Assembly: GCA_017444545.1 (NCBI GenBank)
Contig: JAFSWJ010000129.1
Span: 1 to 5,463, forward strand
Length of the DNA stretch: 5,463 nucleotides
Source: Lachnospiraceae bacterium
GTDB taxonomy: Bacteria; Bacillota; Clostridia; Lachnospirales; Lachnospiraceae
Direction of reading: 5' to 3'
A program made the position numbers and the translations under genes. A model generated the notes under the pieces. It saw nothing but the letters and a program-made list of their open reading frames with translations, did not search any database and was not told the DNA's origin. Below are positions 1 through 5,463 of this stretch, piece after piece. The first letter of the stretch is position 1, and the number at the start of each line of letters is the position of its first letter.

Positions 1-7
1 GGTTGAC

Positions 8-42
8 ATAAAAGTGGGACAGAGAAACGTCCCCTGTCCCAC
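8..42 (-). terminator. Possible intrinsic terminator on the minus strand
   Basis: Read on the minus strand, the 9-bp GC-rich stem of the palindrome (42-34 pairing with 22-14) is followed directly by TTTTAT (13-8), which is a terminator-like layout. It could stop minus-strand transcripts that run past the stop at 557 and through smpB. In the + direction the stem is followed only by ATTTGATAAT, a poor U-tract. The element may equally be just a mobile palindrome. Confidence 0.35.
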
Positions 43-46
43 ATTT
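11..46. repeat. Palindromic REP-like element upstream of smpB
   Basis: A near-perfect inverted repeat: GTGGGACAG (14-22) pairs with CTGTCCCAC (34-42) around an 11-base loop. The stem extends by AAA (11-13) against TTT (44-46) with a single unpaired A at 43. Inside it, GGGAC (16-20) can instead pair with GTCCC (29-33), so two competing hairpins are possible. From memory, very similar palindromes (GGGACAG...CTGTCCC with an internal GTCCCC) are dispersed in many Firmicutes genomes and resemble the REP elements mobilised by Y1 (RAYT-type) transposases. That family link is recall, not something one copy can show. The right end touches the -35 box of the smpB promoter. Confidence 0.6.
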
Positions 47-73
47 GATAATGAGAAGGATACGATATATAAT
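45..73 (+). promoter_or_regulatory. Sigma-A type promoter for smpB
   Basis: TTGATA at 45-50 (one mismatch to TTGACA), a spacer of exactly 17 bp, and a perfect TATAAT at 68-73. The expected transcription start is around 79-81, giving a leader of only about 17 bases before the smpB start codon. This suggests smpB can be transcribed independently of whatever lies upstream. The first bases of the -35 box overlap the T-rich end of the palindromic element. Confidence 0.75.
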
Positions 74-83
74 CAAAAGGCTG

Positions 84-91
84 AAAGGAGG
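84..91 (+). promoter_or_regulatory. Ribosome-binding site of smpB
   Basis: AAAGGAGG lies 5 bases before ATG at 97. It decides the start: the next in-frame ATG at 109 would be 17 bases from this site, too far for efficient initiation. Confidence 0.9.
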
Positions 92-96
92 CTGAC

Positions 97-570
97 ATGC
101 CCTCAAAGATGAACGAGCCCGTAAAGGTCATCGCAAAGAACAAAAAAGCATATTTTGATTATTTCGTCGTGGAGGAACTGGAGGTTGGGATAGAGCTTGC
201 CGGAACGGAGGTCAAATCCGTCCGTCAGGGAAAGTGCAGCATCCGCGAGTCCTATATACATGTACAGAAAGACGAGCTGATCATAGACGGGATGAACATA
301 TCACCCTACGAAAAGGGCAATATCTTTAATAAGGACCCCCTGAGGACAAGGCGGCTCCTCGCCCATAAAAAAGAGATAATGAAGCTTAACGGACAACTGT
401 CCGAAAAAGGCTATACCCTCATGCCTTTGGAGGTATACCTAAAACACGGGAGGGTCAAGCTGAAGATAGGACTGTGCAAGGGCAAGAAGCTCTACGACAA
501 AAGGCAGTCCATCGCCCAAAAGGATGCAAAGCGCGAGGCCGAAAGGGAATTCAGGATCAGAAACCTTTGA
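97..570 (+). CDS. smpB: SsrA-binding protein SmpB
   Basis: SmpB binds the tRNA-like domain of tmRNA (SsrA) and delivers it to ribosomes stalled on broken mRNAs, so the nascent chain is tagged for proteolysis (trans-translation, cytoplasm). The 157 residues match the usual family length of about 150-160. Hallmarks in order: KNKKAYFDY (15-22), GTEVKS (36-41), ISPYEKGN (68-75), a DP motif (80-81) and GKKLYDKR (129-136), all in the OB-fold body. A basic tail, KDAKREAEREFRIRNL (142-157), follows; in the family it enters the mRNA channel of the stalled ribosome. Some residues usually conserved as His are changed: the position before ISPYE is Asn, and the usual NHDP reads NKDP. The start is fixed by AAAGGAGG 5 bases upstream. 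The gene has its own predicted promoter. No ssrA gene follows; instead a convergent gene overlaps its last 14 bases. rnr is often upstream of smpB in Firmicutes, but that region is outside the window. Confidence 0.97.
   Translation: MPSKMNEPVKVIAKNKKAYFDYFVVEELEVGIELAGTEVKSVRQGKCSIRESYIHVQKDELIIDGMNISPYEKGNIFNKDPLRTRRLLAHKKEIMKLNGQLSEKGYTLMPLEVYLKHGRVKLKIGLCKGKKLYDKRQSIAQKDAKREAEREFRIRNL
557..570. other. Tail-to-tail overlap of smpB and the convergent gene
   Basis: The smpB stop (TGA, 568-570) lies inside the 3' end of the minus-strand gene, whose TGA is the complement of 557-559. The two coding regions share 14 bases on opposite strands, leaving no intergenic space. No GC-rich stem with a T-run is visible just beyond either stop, so both transcripts probably extend into the other gene as antisense. 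Confidence 0.9.
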
Positions 571-3500
571 TCACATAGATGCCGGATGTACCTGATGCAT
601 CGGTCTCGGCATAGGCTCCGCGAAGCCTTGTCTCACACAATGTGAATTTCCCGTCTTCGTATCTGTATATCTTTGCCTTTTTCCCGCAGGGATTATAAAG
701 CCTGAGCTTATAATCCGCAGATGCGTGATCTTTTGTACCTGCTATGGCGTAACTGTAGGTTATCTGTTTGACCGGATGCTTTGCATGCTTTCCAAACACA
801 TCCATGATGTTGTCCTTCAGCTTTGATGCCAGGTTTTCTTCAAACGAAGGCTCTTTGAGAATCCCTGCACTCAATGCAGTCTCTCTTTCAAATGTTCCGT
901 CAATATATGCAAGCGGTCTTTCGGTATCCGGATAAGTCTCAACGCTTTCCACGACCTTGACGGTTTTTATGTACTCTCCCTCAACGATCCTCACGCCGGT
1001 CATCAGCTGTCCCGAAAGATCCGGCCATGTGACATAGTATCCCTCTTTTTCCTCCGGCACCGGATATGACAGTTCCGAAAGATCCGCCCTGTAGGGCACC
1101 TCCTGCTCTCCAAGCCTTTTCACACTGTCATCTTCTGCATCCTCATCGATGATACGGAATTTCACCTTCAGATGGGAAAATTCCTTTGGTATCATGGGGC
1201 TTTGCAAAAGATCCCGGTAGTCTGCGGGCTCGGCGATACCCCGGTAGCTGACCCCGTCTATGCCGTTTATCTCATCATTTACGAACCGGTTTCCCGAGAC
1301 CACTGCAAGCCCTGCCTCTCCCGTTTCATCATCTCTTTGTACCTGCCCCGCTATGGAGCCGAACCTGCTGCCTTTTTGGGTAAAGGTGGGCATGCAGATA
1401 TTATCCGCAAGAGTTGTGCCGTATCCGGCGATGCCTCCCACATTGTTTTTTCCGCCTATGCAGGCAAGGACCCAGCTGTTGCGGATGATCGAATGAGACT
1501 GTCCCGCTATGCCGCCGGCATATCCTCCCTCTGTGCTCTCTATGAGACCGTAGCCCTCGCAGGAGGTCACGATACCCTGTGCCATATAGCCGACAATGCC
1601 GCCGGCACCGTCCTTTTTGCTTTCTATCTCACCCGTATTCCTGCAGTCACAGATGATATTTTTGAGCAGATACTTTTCACCCGGAGAATAATCCGCATCT
1701 CCCGCGGCATTCTGCTCGGGATCATTGTCATCCACATCCATGGCTCCGCAGATACCGCCGATGTTTATATCCCCCCGGACGATCCCGGAATTCATACAGT
1801 TATCGGTCCTGCCCGAGGTGATACTTTCGATCATCACATCCGAAACATCGGTATATATCTTTTCGATCGCATCTTTAGGTTTGCCCAGTCCGTCTATGTC
1901 GTCGGCCAGGATATGAAAGACCACGTTCAGCTGGTCATTGACTGCTGCCAGATCCGAATTAGTCTGATGCGAGGTATTCTTTGAATGCTCACCCAGAGAA
2001 TTTACCGCATCAAAGACTCCGCTCAGCTGGGTGCTCAGCAGATTTTTGCTGTTGTCCCAGTCACTGCCGAGTTTTGTAGCCCGAAGTTCCGACTGCGAGT
2101 TTATATAATCAAAGACTCCCCTGGTGGACCTGGTGGCAGATCTCAGTTCATCTATCATGTCCTTCATGTCCGAGTTGGTTCTGGCGATGTTTTCACTGAG
2201 CGACTTTCCGGCCTCACCCAGATATGGCTTTGTGATGGTATATATGATATCAAGCTGCTTTGCGATCTGATCCGCGGCTTCTGCCGCATCCGCAGTATCT
2301 TTGGCAAGCCTTGCATTGCATTCCGATATGGCTGCCACGTCATTGTCAGATATGGCTTTTTCAAGATCCCTGACATCTTCCTTCATCCTTGAAGTCGCAT
2401 CATCATATTTTGCACGGTTTTCGCTGATCTTTGCCAAAGCATCGTTAAAGGCTGAGGCATCGTTTTCCGAAAGCTTGTCTATGATATCAAGATCCTTTAT
2501 CAGTTTCTTCAGATCATCATTTACATCGGACATATCACCTGCAGCCCTTTCCAGGCTGTCAAAGATCCCCGGCATCATGCCCGATATATGCCTGACTCTC
2601 CCTGCAAGGGTATTTACGGTATCCATGTTGGAATTCATGAAGGTCTTGAACTGGTCAGACATGGCATTGGTCGTATCCACAGCACCGTTTGCATATCCCG
2701 TCAGATTGTCCAGATCCACATCCAGTACATCCACATTGCCGTCCGCGTTGTTTATGGTCACATCCACCAGATCATGGAGTTTGTCCACGGCTTCGGTCAG
2801 TGACTGGACATCATCCGGTTCAAGGTGCGGCTCCATCTGGCCCACTATGCCTCCGATATCCTTCCTGCCGTATATCCTTCCTTCGTTTTCGCACATGGCT
2901 ATGATGCCAGACTGGCGCCCGGCTATACCGCCCGTATTATACCCTGTATGCTCATAACCCACAGTCCCGGAATTTTTGCACCTGATGATGCTTCCCTTTG
3001 AGATGCCTGCGATACCACCGGTATCCGTGCCGGTATTTACCAGAGGGTTCTCATCGGTATTTCCTCCCTTAAGGCTTTCAAGCAGCTTTGCGCCGGTACT
3101 CATCTCATCCTCCTCGCTGACCCACTCAACACTGTTGTTGAGGCTCCCCTCATTTTCGGAATCGGATATGGTACCGTAGTTCTTTCCCGCTATGCCTCCC
3201 GTATAATAATAGCCCGTGATCTTTCCTTCATTCCTGCAAAAGCCGATAAGCCCGCTGACCTCGTTTATGGCAGCCATGGCTCCGGTGGTGGTCTTTCCCT
3301 TTATCTTTCCCTCAAAGGTACAGTTTCTGATGACACCCTGATTGATGCCGCAAAAACCACCTGTGATCTGCTTGTCATCAACGGCGGTGATGTCACCGAA
3401 AAGTTCCAGATCCTTTACCACACCATCCTTTCCGATATACCTGAAAAGCCCGGTCACATACCCGTCCCCGCTGTAGGAATACTCCGAGATCCTGTGACCG

Positions 3501-3925
3501 TTGCCGTCAAAGATACCGTTGAATACAGGTATAGTGGTAAAGTCAGAATTTATGAGTCTGATATCCTCTTCGAGGAGGACATATTTATCCTTTGACCAGG
3601 TATCAAGAGCACAGTTCTTTGCCAGCTCCTTGAGATCATCATCCGTATGGATGGTGATGACCTCCCATCTCCTGCCGTCCTGCCCCTCTTCACCGTCATT
3701 TCCGGAAAACGCATCCGTCGATGCCTGTGAAAGCCTTTCCTCGACGATGGACTCGTTTTTTGTCACCTCATCCGGTGTGAGCGCTATTTCGACCGAAGCT
3801 TCACCGGCAGTGACCATATCTGATCCCTTTGCCGCATACACAGGCAGGAAGGATCCGGAAAGGATCATTTCCAGGCAGAGGATGACCGCTGTGACTGCTT
3901 TTATGTGTGCGTTCCTTTTACTCAT
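557..3925 (-). CDS. Secreted GLUG-repeat beta-helix protein with inserted coiled-coil domain
   Basis: A large exported protein (1122 residues) of unknown function. A signal peptide covers residues 1-31 (basic K3/R4/K9, hydrophobic core 11-27, likely cut after VYA). An acidic linker (about 36-86) precedes a beta-helix cap (88-188, including FNGIFDGNGHRIS). GLUG-type repeats (GGIxG...C.N.G) occupy about 189-368. A hydrophilic, helical, coiled-coil-like segment fills about 370-705. GLUG repeats resume at about 706-861. A beta-rich module (918-990, with GYYVTWP) and a final beta-sandwich-like domain (about 1050-1122) complete it. No LPXTG, hydrophobic tail or lipobox is seen, so how it is retained is unclear. 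GLUG repeats are known from bacterial surface proteins and adhesins. ATG at 3925 is chosen because AAGGAGG sits 4 bases upstream and the signal peptide begins there; the in-frame extension to 3988 has no such support. The start overlaps the end of the exporter gene by 8 bases, so a joint function with that transporter is likely but inferred. Confidence 0.88.
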   Translation of the reverse strand: MSKRNAHIKAVTAVILCLEMILSGSFLPVYAAKGSDMVTAGEASVEIALTPDEVTKNESIVEERLSQASTDAFSGNDGEEGQDGRRWEVITIHTDDDLKELAKNCALDTWSKDKYVLLEEDIRLINSDFTTIPVFNGIFDGNGHRISEYSYSGDGYVTGLFRYIGKDGVVKDLELFGDITAVDDKQITGGFCGINQGVIRNCTFEGKIKGKTTTGAMAAINEVSGLIGFCRNEGKITGYYYTGGIAGKNYGTISDSENEGSLNNSVEWVSEEDEMSTGAKLLESLKGGNTDENPLVNTGTDTGGIAGISKGSIIRCKNSGTVGYEHTGYNTGGIAGRQSGIIAMCENEGRIYGRKDIGGIVGQMEPHLEPDDVQSLTEAVDKLHDLVDVTINNADGNVDVLDVDLDNLTGYANGAVDTTNAMSDQFKTFMNSNMDTVNTLAGRVRHISGMMPGIFDSLERAAGDMSDVNDDLKKLIKDLDIIDKLSENDASAFNDALAKISENRAKYDDATSRMKEDVRDLEKAISDNDVAAISECNARLAKDTADAAEAADQIAKQLDIIYTITKPYLGEAGKSLSENIARTNSDMKDMIDELRSATRSTRGVFDYINSQSELRATKLGSDWDNSKNLLSTQLSGVFDAVNSLGEHSKNTSHQTNSDLAAVNDQLNVVFHILADDIDGLGKPKDAIEKIYTDVSDVMIESITSGRTDNCMNSGIVRGDINIGGICGAMDVDDNDPEQNAAGDADYSPGEKYLLKNIICDCRNTGEIESKKDGAGGIVGYMAQGIVTSCEGYGLIESTEGGYAGGIAGQSHSIIRNSWVLACIGGKNNVGGIAGYGTTLADNICMPTFTQKGSRFGSIAGQVQRDDETGEAGLAVVSGNRFVNDEINGIDGVSYRGIAEPADYRDLLQSPMIPKEFSHLKVKFRIIDEDAEDDSVKRLGEQEVPYRADLSELSYPVPEEKEGYYVTWPDLSGQLMTGVRIVEGEYIKTVKVVESVETYPDTERPLAYIDGTFERETALSAGILKEPSFEENLASKLKDNIMDVFGKHAKHPVKQITYSYAIAGTKDHASADYKLRLYNPCGKKAKIYRYEDGKFTLCETRLRGAYAETDASGTSGIYVIKGF
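1811..2818 (-). other. Helical coiled-coil-like domain inserted in the beta-helix
   Basis: Residues about 370-705 of the GLUG protein. The segment lacks the Gly-rich GLUG pattern. It is rich in Asp, Asn, Ser, Ala, Leu, Lys and Glu with frequent heptad-like hydrophobic spacing, for example DVNDDLKKLIKDLDIIDKL (467-485) and SDLAAVNDQLNVVFHILADD (657-676). A related motif occurs twice, RTNSDMKDMIDEL (582-594) and QTNSDLAAVNDQL (654-666), suggesting an antiparallel or duplicated helical structure. The segment is reminiscent of the long extracytoplasmic helical regions of YhgE/Pip-like and some MMPL proteins; that resemblance is from pattern memory, not a search. Confidence 0.7.
3833..3925 (-). 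other. Signal peptide region of the GLUG protein
   Basis: Residues 1-31: a short basic N-region (MSKR, K9), a hydrophobic core (VTAVILCLEMILSGSFL, 11-27) and V-Y-A at 29-31 fitting the -3/-1 rule for type I signal peptidase, followed by AKGSD. Cys17 lies in the core preceded by VIL, which does not fit a lipobox, so lipoprotein processing is unlikely. Confidence 0.85.
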
Positions 3926-5463
3926 TGTCCCTCCTTTCCGGGAGAGGGACCTTTGTGGGAACCCTGTCCGGCAGCAGATCTGCAACATCCGTCATCTCTG
4001 CCGTTTCCGTGATCTTTTTTCCGTTCATATCATCATTTGCGATCTCTTTTTCGATGATCTCATTTTTTCCGGTATCATTCCCGCTGATCCGTGCAGGCTT
4101 TTCCTCTCCGGCTTCCGTTTTCTCCGGTGCCTGTTCCTGCTCAAGCATGGTTATGTTTCCGGATCTGACAAGGGCATTCATCTCCCCGGTGACAACGCCG
4201 TGAAGTTCACCGACTATGGTCCCGTTGAACTGTCCCTGAACAAAGCCGTCCACCCTCATGACTCCGAAATTCCTGTTGAGCTTTATAGGCACGGAAACCT
4301 TGAAGGATGTCATGTCGATGACCTTTTCTCCCATCAGCAAAAGCTGCGGAAGCACAAACATGACAAGGATGATGGAAATGATGGTACCCCGTCCGAGACA
4401 CTGTCCTATGGAACAGATGGCCGCATCGGAGGTCATGGCTCCGATCGCCACACCTGCAAGGGCCATCATGGTTCCCGAAGTGATGATGGTGGGGAAGGCA
4501 AAATTCATGGTGTCTATGATGGCATCCTTTTTGCTCATCCTGTCCTTCAGTTCCAGATATCTGCCGGATATGACGATGGCATAATCGATGTTTGCACCCA
4601 TCTGAATGGAACTGACTATGAGGTAACTCATGAAAAACAGATTGTTTCCCTGAAGATAGGGGAAGGAGAAATTCATCCATATCGCCCCCTGTATCACTAC
4701 GATGAGGAGGACCGGCATGCCGGCTGAAAGGAAGGTGAAAAGCAGTACTGCCAGCACCGCCAGGATGGAAACCACACTGACCACTATATTGTCCGTATCA
4801 AAGGTCTTTTTGAGATCGTACTGGCTGGTGGACTCTCCCGCCACAAAGATCTGTCCTTCGGGATAATATTTCTGCGCTGTCTCCTTCATGGTATCAAGGA
4901 AATCAAAGGTTTCCTTTCCCTCCTGGGGCAGCTTCATGTAGACAAGCATCCTGCTGAAGTTTTCTCCCTGCAGCTGGTCAAGCGCCAGCTTCATCTGATC
5001 ATGGGCGCTCTTTAAGGTATCATACATATCCGGGTCGAGAGTCACGTACCCTTCCTCGACCTCATCATATACAAACATGATCATATCGATCAGGGGAACG
5101 CTGTAGTTTGAGAGACCGTTTATGACCTTTGCATAGTTTTCATCGTTTACGGCATAGGCTGTGTATGCAAGCCTTGCCACATCATAATCAATACCCAGAA
5201 GTTCGGAAAACTGCCTGGCAGTGAGTTTGTCGGTGAGCATATAGCCGCCTATAGCCTCGGTATTTGAAAGACCCTGGACATGATCCACCTCTTTCATGTT
5301 CTCAAGCTCTATGGAAAGTCTCCTTTCCGTTGCGTAGTCTCCCGCCGGAACCACCAGCGCCGCGAAATTTTCCTTTCCAAAGCTTTCCTCGATCATCTCG
5401 TCAGCGATCTGAACATCATTTTTGATCGGTGTCTCAATGGTGGAATATCCGTAAACATAGGGA
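3918..5463 (-). CDS. RND/MMPL-family exporter, C-terminal half (5' end outside window)
   Basis: A proton-driven exporter of the RND superfamily, MMPL/HAE3 type, in the cytoplasmic membrane; its substrate is unknown. The reading frame is open to the window end, giving 514 visible residues. The Met at 5396 is internal: 22 in-frame codons precede it and no ribosome-binding site supports it. Counting from that Met, residues 1-200 are a soluble extracytoplasmic loop, matching the second large loop of RND proteins. Five hydrophobic helices follow at about 203-225, 227-245, 252-278, 298-321 and 335-355, fitting TM8-TM12. MGANIDYAIVISGRYLE (266-282) carries the family Asp-Tyr pair (D271/Y272, codons at 4586-4581), which in MmpL3 forms the TM10 part of the proton relay. 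A hydrophilic tail (357-492) contains a glycine every four residues (384-404) and then an acidic, Lys/Glu-rich stretch. It overlaps the downstream secreted-protein gene by 8 bases, indicating one operon. The promoter and N-terminal half are not in the window. Confidence 0.92.
   Translation of the reverse strand, partial: PYVYGYSTIETPIKNDVQIADEMIEESFGKENFAALVVPAGDYATERRLSIELENMKEVDHVQGLSNTEAIGGYMLTDKLTARQFSELLGIDYDVARLAYTAYAVNDENYAKVINGLSNYSVPLIDMIMFVYDEVEEGYVTLDPDMYDTLKSAHDQMKLALDQLQGENFSRMLVYMKLPQEGKETFDFLDTMKETAQKYYPEGQIFVAGESTSQYDLKKTFDTDNIVVSVVSILAVLAVLLFTFLSAGMPVLLIVVIQGAIWMNFSFPYLQGNNLFFMSYLIVSSIQMGANIDYAIVISGRYLELKDRMSKKDAIIDTMNFAFPTIITSGTMMALAGVAIGAMTSDAAICSIGQCLGRGTIISIILVMFVLPQLLLMGEKVIDMTSFKVSVPIKLNRNFGVMRVDGFVQGQFNGTIVGELHGVVTGEMNALVRSGNITMLEQEQAPEKTEAGEEKPARISGNDTGKNEIIEKEIANDDMNGKKITETAEMTDVADLLPDRVPTKVPLPERRDNE
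3930..3936 (-). promoter_or_regulatory. Ribosome-binding site of the GLUG gene, inside the exporter gene
   Basis: AAGGAGG on the minus strand, 4 bases before the ATG at 3925-3923. It lies inside the last codons of the exporter gene. The exporter's TAA (3920-3918) falls just after this ATG, giving ATGAGTAA, so ribosomes ending the exporter could reinitiate here. The site decides the start of the secreted protein. Confidence 0.88.
4158..4259 (-). other. Gly-every-fourth-residue tail repeat of the exporter
   Basis: Just after the last membrane helix the exporter reads VDGFVQGQFNGTIVGELHGV and onward (from residue 382, counted from the Met at 5396). Glycines fall at 384, 388, 392, 396, 400 and 404, mostly alternating with Val, Ile, Phe or Leu. 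This resembles the short rungs of a bactofilin-type beta-solenoid. With standard 12-TM RND topology it would be cytoplasmic. The resemblance is judged by eye. Confidence 0.6.

Noticed and set aside
3..8. TTGACA as a second -35 box
   Set aside because: No TATAAT-like -10 occurs 16-18 bases downstream; that region is the GC-rich palindrome.
571..640. tmRNA (ssrA) or a terminator directly after smpB
   Set aside because: This stretch is coding for the C-terminus of the minus-strand protein, and I see no tRNA-like ends or stem followed by a T-run.
1172..1984. + strand open frame of 270 codons inside the secreted-protein gene
   Set aside because: It lies wholly opposite the GLUG-repeat coding region, no domain is recognisable, and the sense strand shows clear repeats and a signal peptide.
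3926..3988. N-terminal extension of the secreted protein to the ATG at 3988
   Set aside because: It would place 21 residues before a clear signal peptide and lacks the AAGGAGG site that fits the ATG at 3925.
4207..4680. Minus-strand open frame of 157 codons within the exporter gene in another frame
   Set aside because: It is His-rich and without known motifs, and it overlaps membrane helices and the DY motif encoded in the exporter frame.
3501..4727. Long + strand open frame (408 codons) across the junction of the two minus-strand genes
   Set aside because: It is antisense to two well-supported genes, has no convincing ribosome-binding site, and its translation is low-complexity and His/Asp/Gly-rich in its second half with no recognisable domain. 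The open frame is best explained by codon bias on the opposite strand.
5394..5396. Met codon at 5396 as the real start of the exporter
   Set aside because: The frame continues in-frame for 22 codons to the window edge, no ribosome-binding site precedes this Met, and the visible part corresponds only to the second half of an RND protein.

Overview
The window looks like part of a Gram-positive, mid-GC Clostridia chromosome, probably Lachnospiraceae-like. This is an inference from strong AGGAGG ribosome-binding sites, a GLUG-repeat secreted protein beside an MMPL-type exporter, and the character of the SmpB protein. No 16S or other marker is present to fix the taxonomy. Almost every base is coding; the only substantial non-coding stretch is the first 96 bases.

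Layout: positions 1-96 hold a strong palindromic element (11-46) followed by a near-consensus promoter (TTGATA, 17 bp, TATAAT at 45-73) and a ribosome-binding site. These drive smpB (97-570, + strand), the protein partner of tmRNA in ribosome rescue. The rest of the window is a minus-strand pair read towards smpB. First comes the C-terminal half of an RND/MMPL-family membrane exporter (5463 down to 3918; its 5' end lies outside the window). Next is a 1122-residue secreted protein (3925 down to 557). The two genes overlap by 8 bases (ATGAGTAA), so they are very likely co-transcribed and translationally coupled. The secreted protein's gene also overlaps the end of smpB tail-to-tail by 14 bases.

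The most interesting content is the exporter/secreted-protein pair. The secreted protein has a signal peptide and a predicted beta-helix built of GLUG-type repeats. A helical, coiled-coil-like segment of about 335 residues is inserted inside one repeat, after which the beta-helix resumes. The exporter carries the conserved Asp-Tyr pair of the MMPL proton relay. After its last membrane helix it has a cytoplasmic tail with glycine at every fourth residue six times in a row, resembling a short bactofilin-like beta-solenoid. A plausible but unproven reading is a dedicated export machine with an extracellular coiled-coil/beta-helix partner. smpB is functionally unrelated and simply adjacent.
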